DNA from: CAYQSU01 sp964420325
GTDB taxonomy: Bacteria > Pseudomonadota > Alphaproteobacteria > Rhodospirillales > Defluviicoccaceae
Reading direction: 5' to 3'
Assembly: GCA_964420325.1 (NCBI GenBank)
Contig: CAYQSU010000022.1
Span: forward strand, 1 to 44,649
Length of the DNA stretch: 44,649 nt
Position numbers and translations under genes: made by a program. The first letter of the stretch is position 1. Each line of letters starts with the position of its first letter. The notes beneath the pieces are model-generated. The model was given only the letters and a program-made list of their open reading frames with translations, was not told the origin of the DNA and did not search any database. This document shows, one piece after another, positions 1-7,815 of this stretch.

Positions 1-606
1 CGGCGTCGGCGGCAAGATGCGCGGGGCCTGGGGCGCCCGCGCGGCCGGGGCGGCGAGGACCACGGCGGCGCGCTCGCGCCGGGGATCGAACAGGCTCCAC
101 GGCGCCGGCGTCTGGCCGACGACGCGGGGACGCGGCCGGTCGCCGCTGCGGTCGAGCCAGTCGACGCGGTCGAGCGGCACGCCGTGGCGGAGGAGCCGGT
201 CGCGGGCGGCCGCGGGATCGAGGCCGGTCAGCTCCGGCATCTGCACCCGCAAGGCCGGTGGCTCGACCGTGCCGGGCTCGCGGGTTGGCGGCGGCTCGAC
301 CGCGGGCGGCACGCGATCGGCGGGACGGGAAGGCTCGGTTGCGTCCTCGAGGCCGCGCCGGATCAGCTCGAACAGCGGCCCGATGTCGACCCCGACGCGC
401 GGCCTCCGCGGTTCCGGAGCGGGCGTCTCGCTCCGCTCCGGCGGCGTCACGTCGTCGGTGCCAGGCGTCGGAGAGGGCGTATCGTACCGGCTCTGGGCCA
501 GGGCCGGGCCGGCAACGGCGGCCGGCAGGGTGAGAACGGCGATCAGGCCTGCGGCGACAAGGGTTCTCGACGTCCGGCCCGGGGGCGACGGCGATTCGGC
601 TGCCAT
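1..606 (-). CDS. Secreted protein with C-terminal PASTA-like domain (partial, 3' end outside window)
   Basis: The frame is open from an ATG at 606 to the window edge (202 codons), so the C-terminus is missing. Residues 1-38 form a signal peptide (basic start, hydrophobic core around 17-32, ALA-Q cleavage site), so the protein is exported. A proline-rich low-complexity linker follows (about 43-120), interrupted by a short amphipathic segment (about 72-88). Residues about 121-187 look like a PASTA repeat: a 'MPELTGLD' opening, a helix with AAARDRLL, then 'VVGQTPAPW' and a hydrophobic end strand. PASTA domains usually bind muropeptides or beta-lactams in Ser/Thr kinases and PBPs, but neither partner domain is visible here. 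The start is preceded by a purine-rich GGGAGGAG. A CRP-type dyad lies about 80 bases upstream. The function is unknown; a periplasmic envelope role is inferred. Confidence 0.75.
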   Translation of the reverse strand, partial: MAAESPSPPGRTSRTLVAAGLIAVLTLPAAVAGPALAQSRYDTPSPTPGTDDVTPPERSETPAPEPRRPRVGVDIGPLFELIRRGLEDATEPSRPADRVPPAVEPPPTREPGTVEPPALRVQMPELTGLDPAAARDRLLRHGVPLDRVDWLDRSGDRPRPRVVGQTPAPWSLFDPRRERAAVVLAAPAARAPQAPRILPPTP

Positions 607-683
607 GGCGGGCTCCTCCCTCGTGCGTTCAAAGCGCGAGTTCGTTTCAGTTGCAAACACTCTAACTCATTTGGGGAGATTTG

Positions 684-703
684 TCTGTGAACCGGGTCAC
701 AGA
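684..703 (-). promoter_or_regulatory. CRP-type operator: perfect dyad TCTGTGA-N6-TCACAGA
   Basis: The 20-base inverted repeat is perfect over 7+7 bases around a 6-base spacer. Its core TGTGA-N6-TCACA equals the classic CRP half-site pair. It sits in the 120-base gap between rlmD (ends 727, minus) and the PASTA-like gene (starts 606, minus), so it most likely controls the PASTA-like gene. A weak downstream promoter candidate on the minus strand is TTGCAA near 656, 17 bases before TTTGAA. The match is seen directly; the identity of the regulator is inferred. Confidence 0.6.
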
Positions 704-726
704 GGTTTGTGGACGGATCGGCAACG

Positions 727-2040
727 TCAGCGGCGGAACAGGGCGGCGAGCTCGAGGTGGGGCGACCACAGGAACTGGTCGATCGGCCAGAGCCGCTCCA
801 GGCGAAAGCCGCCGGTCGAGAGGATGCGGGCATCGCGGGCGAACGTCTCCGGCCGGCAGGAGAGGGCGGCGACCACCGGCACGGCCGAGCGCGCGAGCTC
901 ACCCGCCTGGGCGCGGGCGCCGGCACGCGGCGGATCCAGGATCGCCGCATCGAAGCGGGCGAGCTCCGCGGCCGCGAGCGGCCGGGCGCAGAGATCGCGG
1001 GCCTCGACGGTGACGGCCGGCAGCGTGCGGGCGGCGGCGGCGAGGGCGGCGACGAGGGCCTCGTCGGCGTCGACGGCGTGCACGCGCATCCCGGCCGCGG
1101 CGGCGGGGAGCGTGAAGGTGCCGGCACCGGCGTAGAGGTCGGCGACCGTCCCGGCGCTCTCGAGCGAGGCCAGCACCGCTGCGACGAGGGCGGCCTCGCC
1201 TTCGGCGCTCGCCTGGACGAAGGCGCCCGGGGAGAGCGCCACGAACACGCCGCCGAAGCGGGCGCCGACCGGTCGGCGCTGGGCCACCGGCTCGGCCGCC
1301 GGGTCCTCCGGCCGCCGCCACGACACCCGGGCGGCGTCGACATCGGCGGCGAAGGCGGCGAGGTGCTCGCGAGCGGCCATGTCCGGTGCCCGCGCGCGGC
1401 CGACGACGACGTCGAGGCCGCCTTCGAGGCGGCTCACCGCCACCTGCGCCCGCTCGCCCGGGGCGAGGAGGTCGGTGAGGAGCCGTCGAAGCGCAGGGAT
1501 CAGCGCCTCGATCGCCGGATGCAGCACCGGGCAGCGGGCGAGATCGACGACGGCGTGGCTCTCGCGCTCGTTGAAGCCGACGACGGCGGCGGCACCCGAG
1601 GCGGGGCGGAGCGCGGCGAGGCTCGCCCGCCGGCGGGCCTGGGGTGGCGTGCAGGCCAGCGGCGCGAGGTCGAAGCCGCCGATGCCGGCCTGCGCCAGCG
1701 TCGCCACGAGGCGGTCGACCTTCCAGGCGGCATAGGCGTCGTCGGCGAGATGCTGGAGGGCGCAGCCGCCGCAGCGGCCGAAATGAGGGCAGGGGGGCCG
1801 GGTGCGGCCGGGGCCGGGGCTCAGGATCTCTTCGAGGGCACAGGCCTCGCCATCGCCGCGCCGCCGCAGCGGCCGCGCCCGCACGCGGTCGCCGGGCACC
1901 GTCAGCGGGATGTAGAGGCGGCGGCCGTTGTCGTCGGCGATGCCGTCGCCGCGGGCGCCGATGGCGGCGATCGTGACCTCGACGGCGAACGCGGGCCCGG
2001 CGCCGCCGGCCGCTCGTCGTGATCGTCTCGGACCCGCCAT
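727..2040 (-). CDS. rlmD: 23S rRNA (uracil-5-)-methyltransferase, RlmD/RumA type
   Basis: This 437-residue SAM-dependent methyltransferase of the RumA/TrmA class forms m5U in rRNA. An N-terminal TRAM-like domain covers about residues 18-75 ('GARGDGIADDNGR'). An iron-sulfur cluster site follows with Cys84, Cys90 and Cys93 (CPHFGRCGGC) and a probable fourth ligand, Cys170. The SAM-binding motif DLYAGAG is at 301-307, the LDPPRAG motif at 368-374, and the catalytic nucleophile is Cys395 in 'LSCRPETF', matching the family SCNP motif. The ATG at 2040 fits the usual length; an upstream extension of the frame has no support. The family-level call is firm; the target (U1939, U747 or another) cannot be read from the sequence. 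The gene is followed by the CRP-type site and the PASTA-like gene. Confidence 0.9.
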   Translation of the reverse strand: MAGPRRSRRAAGGAGPAFAVEVTIAAIGARGDGIADDNGRRLYIPLTVPGDRVRARPLRRRGDGEACALEEILSPGPGRTRPPCPHFGRCGGCALQHLADDAYAAWKVDRLVATLAQAGIGGFDLAPLACTPPQARRRASLAALRPASGAAAVVGFNERESHAVVDLARCPVLHPAIEALIPALRRLLTDLLAPGERAQVAVSRLEGGLDVVVGRARAPDMAAREHLAAFAADVDAARVSWRRPEDPAAEPVAQRRPVGARFGGVFVALSPGAFVQASAEGEAALVAAVLASLESAGTVADLYAGAGTFTLPAAAAGMRVHAVDADEALVAALAAAARTLPAVTVEARDLCARPLAAAELARFDAAILDPPRAGARAQAGELARSAVPVVAALSCRPETFARDARILSTGGFRLERLWPIDQFLWSPHLELAALFRR

Positions 2041-2119
2041 CCGGGCTCCCCGCGTTCCTGCCTCGAACGCGCCAGTGTGACAAGGACGCAGGGCCGGCGG
2101 CAAGCGCCGGGGCGGCCGG

Positions 2120-2740
2120 TCAGCGGACGGCGAGGACGAGGCGGGGTGCGGGGTCGGCGGCGCTGCGGATGCGCCAGACGTAGACGCGCTCGCTGGGGCC
2201 GACCGCGACCACGCGCAGCGCGTTGTGGTCGACGACGGCGGCGTCGGTCTTGACCTTGAGCTCGCCCTCGGTGCCGAGGCCGTAGCGGGCGAGGTCCCGT
2301 GCCTGCTCGGGACGGAGCGAACGGCCCTCGAGGGTGATGTGGCCGGTGGTGGCGACGTACTTGATGCGGAAGATGCTCTCGTTGCGGCGGACGAACGACA
2401 CCATGCCGACCCGGAACAGATCGCCCGACCGGCGCCAGTCGATGTCGAACTGGCCGTTGCCGGCGTAACGGAGCGAGCGTGTCGCGGAATCGCGCTCGAG
2501 ATCGGTCTCGATGCGCCGGACCTTCTCCCGCTCCTCGGCCTGGCCGATGCGGCGCTCGCGCAGCTCGCGGGCCAGCGGCAGCCAGGCAATGCGGCCGCGG
2601 AAGGAGAGGTCGTAGTAGCCGGTGCGGGTGATCACCGCCTCGGCATCGAAGCGGACCGGCAGATAGCAGGCGGCCACCGCCGCCGCCACCGCGACGGCAA
2701 GCGTCAGGCGACCGACAGCGGAGGGAAGGCGCCGGACCAT
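2120..2740 (-). CDS. Conserved hypothetical lipoprotein
   Basis: The 206-residue product starts with a lipoprotein signal peptide: hydrophobic residues 9-24 ending in VAAC, with Cys25 as the acylated residue, followed by YLPVRF. It is therefore expected to be anchored in the periplasmic face of a membrane. The mature part is about 180 residues of mixed charged alpha/beta sequence, with a basic, Glu-rich helix near residues 60-90 and several short strands after it. I recognise no catalytic motif or named domain. It lies 24 bases downstream of mazG in the same orientation and is probably cotranscribed with it. Confidence 0.8.
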   Translation of the reverse strand: MVRRLPSAVGRLTLAVAVAAAVAACYLPVRFDAEAVITRTGYYDLSFRGRIAWLPLARELRERRIGQAEEREKVRRIETDLERDSATRSLRYAGNGQFDIDWRRSGDLFRVGMVSFVRRNESIFRIKYVATTGHITLEGRSLRPEQARDLARYGLGTEGELKVKTDAAVVDHNALRVVAVGPSERVYVWRIRSAADPAPRLVLAVR

Positions 2741-2764
2741 CGGCCGACGGTAGCCGGCCTCCGG

Positions 2765-3574
2765 TTAATCCTTCGTTGGCTCCTCCTCGGTCTTGGCCCG
2801 CTCCCAGAGCGCGTCGAGCTCGTCGAGGGTAGTCTCTTCCGGCCGCCGGCCGGCGGCGGCGAGCATCGCCTCGATGCGCCCGAACCGGCGCTCGAACTTG
2901 ACGTTGGCGTGGCGCAGCGCCTTCTCGGGATCGATGCCGAGCTTGCGCGCGACGTTGACGGCCGAGAACAGGAGATCGCCGAGCTCGTCCTCGAGGCGGT
3001 GCGCGTCGGCGACACCCTCGATCTCGCGGCGGAGCTCTCGGGTCTCCTCGTCGAGCTTGGCGAGCGCGGCCCGGGCCTCGGGCCAGTCGAAGCCGACCAG
3101 CGCCGCGCGCTTCTGCAGCTTCCAGGCGCGGATCAGCGCCGGCAGCGCCAGCGGGATGCCCGCGAGCACGCCGGCCGGGACCTCGCCGCCGGCGCTCCGG
3201 CGCTCGCGCTCGGCCGCCTTGTGGCGCTCCCAGGCCTCGGTCTGGGCGGCGGCGGTGGCGACGACGGCGTCGCCGAAGACGTGCGGGTGGCGGCGGACCA
3301 TCTTGTCCGCGATCGCGGCGACCACGTCGGCGAACGTGAAGGCACCCAGCTCCTCGGCCATGCGGGCGTGGAACACGACTTGCAACAGGAGATCGCCGAG
3401 CTCGTCCCTGAGGCCGGCGAGATCGTCGCGCTCGACGGCGTCGGCGACCTCGTAGGCCTCCTCGATGGTGTAGGGGGCGACGGTGGCGAACGTCTGCTGG
3501 CGATCCCAGGGACAGCCGCGCTCGGGGTGGCGCAGCCGGGCCATGATCTCGAGGAGCCGGTCGATGCCGCTCAT
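2765..3574 (-). CDS. mazG: Nucleoside triphosphate pyrophosphohydrolase MazG
   Basis: The 269-residue product is a tandem-domain MazG, which hydrolyses (d)NTPs to NMP and pyrophosphate in the cytoplasm and cleanses the nucleotide pool. The first domain has the metal-binding 'EEAYE' helix and 'ELGDLLLQVVFHA' (ExxD) about 22 residues later. The second domain repeats the pattern with 'ELGDLLFSAVN'. The N-terminal 'HPERGCPWDRQQTF' is a MazG signature. I chose the ATG at 3574; an in-frame GTG at 3583 would add three residues and cannot be excluded, as neither has a strong ribosome site. The AT-rich stretch just upstream probably holds the promoter. Confidence 0.92.
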   Translation of the reverse strand: MSGIDRLLEIMARLRHPERGCPWDRQQTFATVAPYTIEEAYEVADAVERDDLAGLRDELGDLLLQVVFHARMAEELGAFTFADVVAAIADKMVRRHPHVFGDAVVATAAAQTEAWERHKAAERERRSAGGEVPAGVLAGIPLALPALIRAWKLQKRAALVGFDWPEARAALAKLDEETRELRREIEGVADAHRLEDELGDLLFSAVNVARKLGIDPEKALRHANVKFERRFGRIEAMLAAAGRRPEETTLDELDALWERAKTEEEPTKD

Positions 3575-3599
3575 GGCTCGCACCGGGCGCGAGCATTTG

Positions 3600-3632
3600 T
3601 CGCATAAGGTATATTATGGAAAATTATCATCG
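3600..3632 (-). promoter_or_regulatory. AT-rich probable promoter of mazG
   Basis: A short AT-rich stretch lies between tatD and mazG in an otherwise about 70% GC block. On the minus strand it reads TAATAT (complement of 3611-3616), a good -10 element about 35 bases before the mazG start. No clear -35 hexamer was found at the right distance, so this is tentative. Confidence 0.35.
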
Positions 3633-4439
3633 GTCCGGGCCGGCCGCCCGATGGCGCAAGACCGTGGCCTTCGTGAACAGACGAAAGAAGTTTTCCGTCG
3701 TGGCTTTTGCGAGACGGTCTTCATCCATGCCGCGAACGCGGGCCAGCTCCGCCGCGGTGTGGCGCACGAACGCCGGCTCGTTGCGCCGGCCCCGCTTCGG
3801 CACCGGCGCCAGGTAGGGCGCGTCGGTCTCGACCAGGACCCGGTCGAGCGGCACCTCGCGGGCGATCTCCCGCAGCGCGTCCGCCTTCTTGAAGGTGACG
3901 ACCCCGGAGAACGAGATGTAGAAGCCGAGTTCGAGTGCTGTTTCAGCGAGTTGACGGCCGGCGCTGAAGCAGTGCAAGACGCCCGTGAACGGGCCCCGGG
4001 TGTGCTCCTCGGCGAGCACGCGGGCGATGTCGGCGTCGGCCGCGCGGGCGTGCACGACGAGCGGCAGCCCGGTCGCGCGCGCCGCCCGGACGTGAACGCG
4101 GAAGCTCCGTTCCTGGTCTTCGCGCGGGCTGTGCTGATAGTGGTAGTCGAGGCCGGTCTCGCCGAGGCCGACCACCTTCGGGTGCCGGGCGAGCCGCGCC
4201 AGCTCGTCTTCGTCGACCTCCCGCTCGTGCGCCGCCTCGTGGGGATGGATGCCGACGGTGCAGACGACGTCCGGGAAGCGCTCGGCGACGGCGAGGACGC
4301 GGGCGAACCGGCTCACGTGGGTGCAGATGGTGAGCACCGCCGCCACGCCGGCCTCGCGGCCGCGGGCGACGACGGCATCGAGCTCGTCCGCGAAATCGGG
4401 GAAATCGAGATGGCAGTGGCTGTCGACGAGCGTCGTCAC
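3627..4439 (-). CDS. tatD: TatD family metal-dependent DNase
   Basis: The 270-residue product is a TatD/YcfH hydrolase of the amidohydrolase (TIM-barrel) superfamily, a cytoplasmic metal-dependent deoxyribonuclease. Visible metal-site motifs are His8-x-His10 ('DSHCHLDF'), 'GLGETGLDY' with the bridging Glu, 'VVHARAAD', 'LHCFSAG' and 'LVETDAPYLAP' with the last Asp ligand. The start is a GTG at 4439 that overlaps the metG stop in the sequence GTGA and has AAGGG just upstream, so translation is coupled to metG. The open frame extends further up inside metG, but that part has no protein-like character. tatD directly after metG is a common order in alphaproteobacteria. Confidence 0.93.
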   Translation of the reverse strand: MTTLVDSHCHLDFPDFADELDAVVARGREAGVAAVLTICTHVSRFARVLAVAERFPDVVCTVGIHPHEAAHEREVDEDELARLARHPKVVGLGETGLDYHYQHSPREDQERSFRVHVRAARATGLPLVVHARAADADIARVLAEEHTRGPFTGVLHCFSAGRQLAETALELGFYISFSGVVTFKKADALREIAREVPLDRVLVETDAPYLAPVPKRGRRNEPAFVRHTAAELARVRGMDEDRLAKATTENFFRLFTKATVLRHRAAGPDR

Positions 4440-5998
4440 GACCCTTCGCCCACAGGGGCCTCGGCAAGACGGGGAAACACCGGCTCCGGCCGCGGCAGCG
4501 GCGTGCCGGGAACGAGCGTACCCTCCCGGCCGAGTGCCGCGAAGCCGCGCGCTTCGGCGCCGACTGCCAGTTGATCGAGCATGCGGCCGGCCGCGGCGGG
4601 CATGAACGGCTGGGCGAGGATCGCCAGATGGCGGATCGTCTCGGCCAGAACGTGGAGCACCGTCGCCATGCGCCCGGGATCGCTGGTGCGGAGCGCCCAC
4701 GGCGCCTGGCGGTCGACGTAGCCGTTGGCGGCGCGGACCACCGCCCACAGCGTCTCGATCGCCTCGCTGAACGCCTGCACCTCGATGCTCCTGCGCATCT
4801 CGGGGAGGAGCGCCCGGCAGGCGGCGAGCAGCGCTTCGTCCTCGGCGGTCGGCGCACCCGGCTCGGGCACCCTGCCCCCGCAGTTGCGGGCGATCATGGC
4901 CAGCACCCGCTGCGCCAGGTTGCCGAACTCGTTGGCGAGCTCGCCGTTGATGCGCTGGAGGACGGAGCGATGGGAGAAGTCGCCGTCGTTGCCGAACGGC
5001 ACCTCGCGCAGCATGACGAAGCGCACCTGATCGACACCGTAGGTTTCAACCAGATGCAGCGGGTCGATGGCATTGCCCAGCGACTTCGACATCTTCTGGC
5101 CTTCGACCGTCCACCAGCCGTGGGCGAACACCCGTTTCGGCGGCTCGAGACCGGCGGCCATCAGGAACGCCGGCCAATAGACGGCATGGAAGCGGAGGAT
5201 GTCCTTGCCGACCATGTGCACGTCGGCCGGCCAGTAGGTCTCGAACGCCGTCGAGCCGGTGTCCGGATAGCCCACGGCGGTGATGTAGTTGGTGAGCGCA
5301 TCGAGCCACACGTACATCACGTGATCGGGGTTGTCCGGCACCGGGATCCCCCACTTGAAGGTCGTCCGCGACACCGAGAGGTCCTGGAGCCCGCCCTTGA
5401 CGAAGCTCACCACCTCGTTGTAGCGGGTCCGCGGCAGCACGAAGTCGGGATGGTCCTCGTAGAGCCTGAGCAGGCGGTCCTGCCAGGCCGAGAGGCGAAA
5501 GAAGAAGCTCGGCTCCTCCACCCACTCCACGGGCGCACCGGTCGGCGCCAGCCTCTCGCCCGCCGGCCCCCGGCCGAGCTCGCTCTCGGCATAGAATGCC
5601 TCGTCGCGCACCGCGTACCAGCCGGCGTAGCTGCCGAGATGGATCTCGCCGTTCTCGACCAGCCGCCGCCACAGCGCCTGGCAGGCGAGCCGATGGCGCT
5701 CCTCGGTGGTGCGGATGAAGTCGTCGTTGGAGAAGTTCATCACCTGGGCGAGGTCGCGGAAGTTGGCGGAGACACGATCGGTGAATGCCTGCGGCTCCAT
5801 GCCCTGGCTCCGCGCCGCCTTCTCCACCTTCTGGCCGTGTTCGTCGGTGCCGGTCAGGAACTTGACGTCGAAGCCGTCGAGCCGCTTGAAACGGGCCAGC
5901 ACGTCGCAGGCCAGCGTCGTGTACATGTGACCGATGTGCGGGACGTCGTTCACGTAGTAGATCGGCGTGGTCACGTAGAAGGCGGTGCGCCCTGCCAT
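4436..5998 (-). CDS. metG: Methionyl-tRNA synthetase
   Basis: This 520-residue class I aminoacyl-tRNA synthetase charges tRNA-Met. HIGH is at residues 21-24 and KMSKS at 302-306. The connective region around residues 120-145 lacks the zinc-binding cysteine pairs of the E. coli enzyme (the stretch reads YAGWYAVRDEAFYAE), so this is the zinc-free subtype. There is no C-terminal tRNA-binding (EMAP-like) extension, consistent with the length. The ATG at 5998 is followed by the normal N-terminus 'RTAFYVTTPIYYVN'; eight further upstream codons are in frame but unnecessary. It lies 42 bases after holB and overlaps tatD by GTGA. Confidence 0.96.
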   Translation of the reverse strand: MAGRTAFYVTTPIYYVNDVPHIGHMYTTLACDVLARFKRLDGFDVKFLTGTDEHGQKVEKAARSQGMEPQAFTDRVSANFRDLAQVMNFSNDDFIRTTEERHRLACQALWRRLVENGEIHLGSYAGWYAVRDEAFYAESELGRGPAGERLAPTGAPVEWVEEPSFFFRLSAWQDRLLRLYEDHPDFVLPRTRYNEVVSFVKGGLQDLSVSRTTFKWGIPVPDNPDHVMYVWLDALTNYITAVGYPDTGSTAFETYWPADVHMVGKDILRFHAVYWPAFLMAAGLEPPKRVFAHGWWTVEGQKMSKSLGNAIDPLHLVETYGVDQVRFVMLREVPFGNDGDFSHRSVLQRINGELANEFGNLAQRVLAMIARNCGGRVPEPGAPTAEDEALLAACRALLPEMRRSIEVQAFSEAIETLWAVVRAANGYVDRQAPWALRTSDPGRMATVLHVLAETIRHLAILAQPFMPAAAGRMLDQLAVGAEARGFAALGREGTLVPGTPLPRPEPVFPRLAEAPVGEGS

Positions 5999-6040
5999 CG
6001 CTCGCGTCCTCGCGCGGCTCAAGCCCGGCCGCCGTTTCGG

Positions 6041-7183
6041 TCACGACCGAGCGGCGCGCTCGAGACTGAAGAAGAGGTCGAAGAGGACCTGCTTGCGGTC
6101 CAGGTTGGCGCTGTCGACCCGCGCCAAGAGACTGTGCACCTTTTCCCACACCTCGAGCCAGCGATCAAGACCGGCGGCCCGCGCCAGCCGCTCGACGACC
6201 GCCCGGTCCGCCGCCGGCTCTCCCGGTCCGCCGCCGGTCGCGGCGAAGCGGACGATGCGCATCAGCCAGCCGCGAAGAAAGGCGACGGCGAGCGGGAACA
6301 CCGGATCCGCCCCACCCTTGGCGACCCGGTCGCCGAGCGCGTCGAGGGCAGCGGCATCGAGCTCCGGCAGGGCGGCGAAGAGCCTCGCCACCTCGGCGTG
6401 GAGGGCGAGGCCGTCGTGCTCGGCGAGCATCAGCGCCCGGCCGATGCTGCCGCCCGCGAGCCCGGCCAGCTCGGCCGCCTCCGCCGGCGCAAGGTCCGGA
6501 CGATAGCGTGCCAGCAGCGTCTCGACGGTCGACCTCGGCAACGGCCGAAGGGCGAGGCGGCGGCAGCGCGAGCGGATGGTCGGCAGCAGCCGCCCCGGAT
6601 TGTGGCACACGAGCAGCAGAAGCGAGCGGTCCGGGGGCTCCTCGAGAGCCTTCAGCAGCGCGTTGGCGGCGTTGCGGTTCATCTCGTCGGCGCCGTCGAT
6701 CACGGCGACGCGCCAGCCGCCCTCGGCGGCGGTATGGGCGAGGAAGGGGGCGACCGCGCGCACGTCCTCGACGACGATCTCCGATCTCAAGCGACCGCTC
6801 TTGTCGTCGGCGCGCCGCTCGATGGTGATCAGGTCGGCATGGCCGCCACTGGCCACCCGCCGGAACACCGGCGAGTCTGGATCGACGAAGAGGCCCCCGG
6901 CCTCGCTGTCGCCGGCCGCATCGAAGGCGAAGAGCGCCGGCCCTGCCCCCTCCCCCGGCCCCGCCCGCGGCTCCGCGGCGAGGAGAAACCGGGCGAAGCG
7001 GAAGGCGAGCGTCGCCTTGCCGATGCCGCGCTCGCCGGTGATGAGCCAGGCATGCGGGAGCCGGCCCGCCGCGTAGGCGTCGAGGAGCGCCCGCTCGCCG
7101 TCGCCCTGACCCGCCAGGTGGTCGTTCGCCCGCGGTGCGGGCCAGCCCGGGGACGCGGCCCGGCCCGGAGCCGATGCCCTCAC
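6041..7183 (-). CDS. holB: DNA polymerase III delta-prime subunit
   Basis: The 380-residue product is the clamp-loader delta' subunit, an AAA+-fold protein of the replicase. After a short N-terminal extension it shows 'LPHAWLITGERGIGKATLA' (modified P-loop, about residues 37-55), a DnaX/HolB-like 'VIDGADEMNRNAANALLKALEEPP' stretch, and 'LPTIRSRCRR' with the SRC arginine. The C-terminal part is helical, as expected for the collar domain. The start is a GTG at 7183 forming GTGA with the tmk stop, preceded by a G-rich ribosome site. The open frame continues upstream through tmk but is non-protein-like there. Confidence 0.92.
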   Translation of the reverse strand: MRASAPGRAASPGWPAPRANDHLAGQGDGERALLDAYAAGRLPHAWLITGERGIGKATLAFRFARFLLAAEPRAGPGEGAGPALFAFDAAGDSEAGGLFVDPDSPVFRRVASGGHADLITIERRADDKSGRLRSEIVVEDVRAVAPFLAHTAAEGGWRVAVIDGADEMNRNAANALLKALEEPPDRSLLLLVCHNPGRLLPTIRSRCRRLALRPLPRSTVETLLARYRPDLAPAEAAELAGLAGGSIGRALMLAEHDGLALHAEVARLFAALPELDAAALDALGDRVAKGGADPVFPLAVAFLRGWLMRIVRFAATGGGPGEPAADRAVVERLARAAGLDRWLEVWEKVHSLLARVDSANLDRKQVLFDLFFSLERAARS

Positions 7184-7815
7184 AGCCGCACCCCCAGCCG
7201 CGCGGCGACGGCCCGTTGCACCGCCGTCTGCACCGCGTCGACGCTGCTGCCGGCGTCGATGACGACGCATCGCTCCGGCGCCCGGCGGGCGATGTCGAGA
7301 AAGCCCTCGCGCACGCGGCGATGGAAGTCGGCGCCGAGCCGCTCGTAGTGGTCGTCGCCGGAGCCGCGTCCGTGCGCCCGCTCGAGCCCGCTGTCGCTGG
7401 GAAGATCGAGAACGAGGGTGAGATCGGGCGCGAGGCTTCCAAGCACGATGTCGTGCAGACGCTCCACCAGCGGACGCCCGAGCCCGAGCCCGTACGACTG
7501 GTAGGCCATGGTGGAATCGGCAAAGCGGTCGCTGATCACCCACGACCCGCCGTCGAGCGCCGGGACGATGACCCTGTCCGTGTGCTCGCGCCGCGCCGCG
7601 TAGTGCAGGAGCGCCTCGGTGAGCGGCAGGAACCCGTCACGCCGCGTCGACAGCAGGAGTTCCCGGATCCGCTCCGCACCGGGGCAGCCACCGGGCTCGC
7701 GGGTCAGCGTCACCGTCCTGCCGGCGGCCCGGAGCGCCTCCGCCAGCCGCCGCGCCTGCGTCGACTTGCCCGCACCCTCAACCCCCTCGATGGTGACGAA
7801 CCGTCCGCGGTTCAC
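7180..7815 (-). CDS. tmk: Thymidylate kinase
   Basis: The 211-residue enzyme phosphorylates dTMP to dTDP with ATP. The P-loop GVEGAGKST is at 11-19, the 'TREPGG' motif at 38-43, and the DRF substrate motif at 96-98 with 'STMAYQSYG' after it. The lid region reads 'AHGRGSGDDHYERLG', with its basic residues in the position typical of E. coli-type enzymes. The start is GTG at 7815, overlapping the dacA stop as GTGA; the gene end overlaps the holB GTG start in the same way. Tmk and HolB therefore sit in one translationally coupled unit with DacA. Confidence 0.95.
   Translation of the reverse strand: MNRGRFVTIEGVEGAGKSTQARRLAEALRAAGRTVTLTREPGGCPGAERIRELLLSTRRDGFLPLTEALLHYAARREHTDRVIVPALDGGSWVISDRFADSTMAYQSYGLGLGRPLVERLHDIVLGSLAPDLTLVLDLPSDSGLERAHGRGSGDDHYERLGADFHRRVREGFLDIARRAPERCVVIDAGSSVDAVQTAVQRAVAARLGVRL

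Noticed and set aside
4571..7348. Very long open frame on the plus strand antisense to metG, holB and tmk
   Set aside because: It is an Arg/Ala/Gly/His-biased shadow frame typical of GC-rich DNA. The minus strand carries full, motif-verified genes over the same bases.
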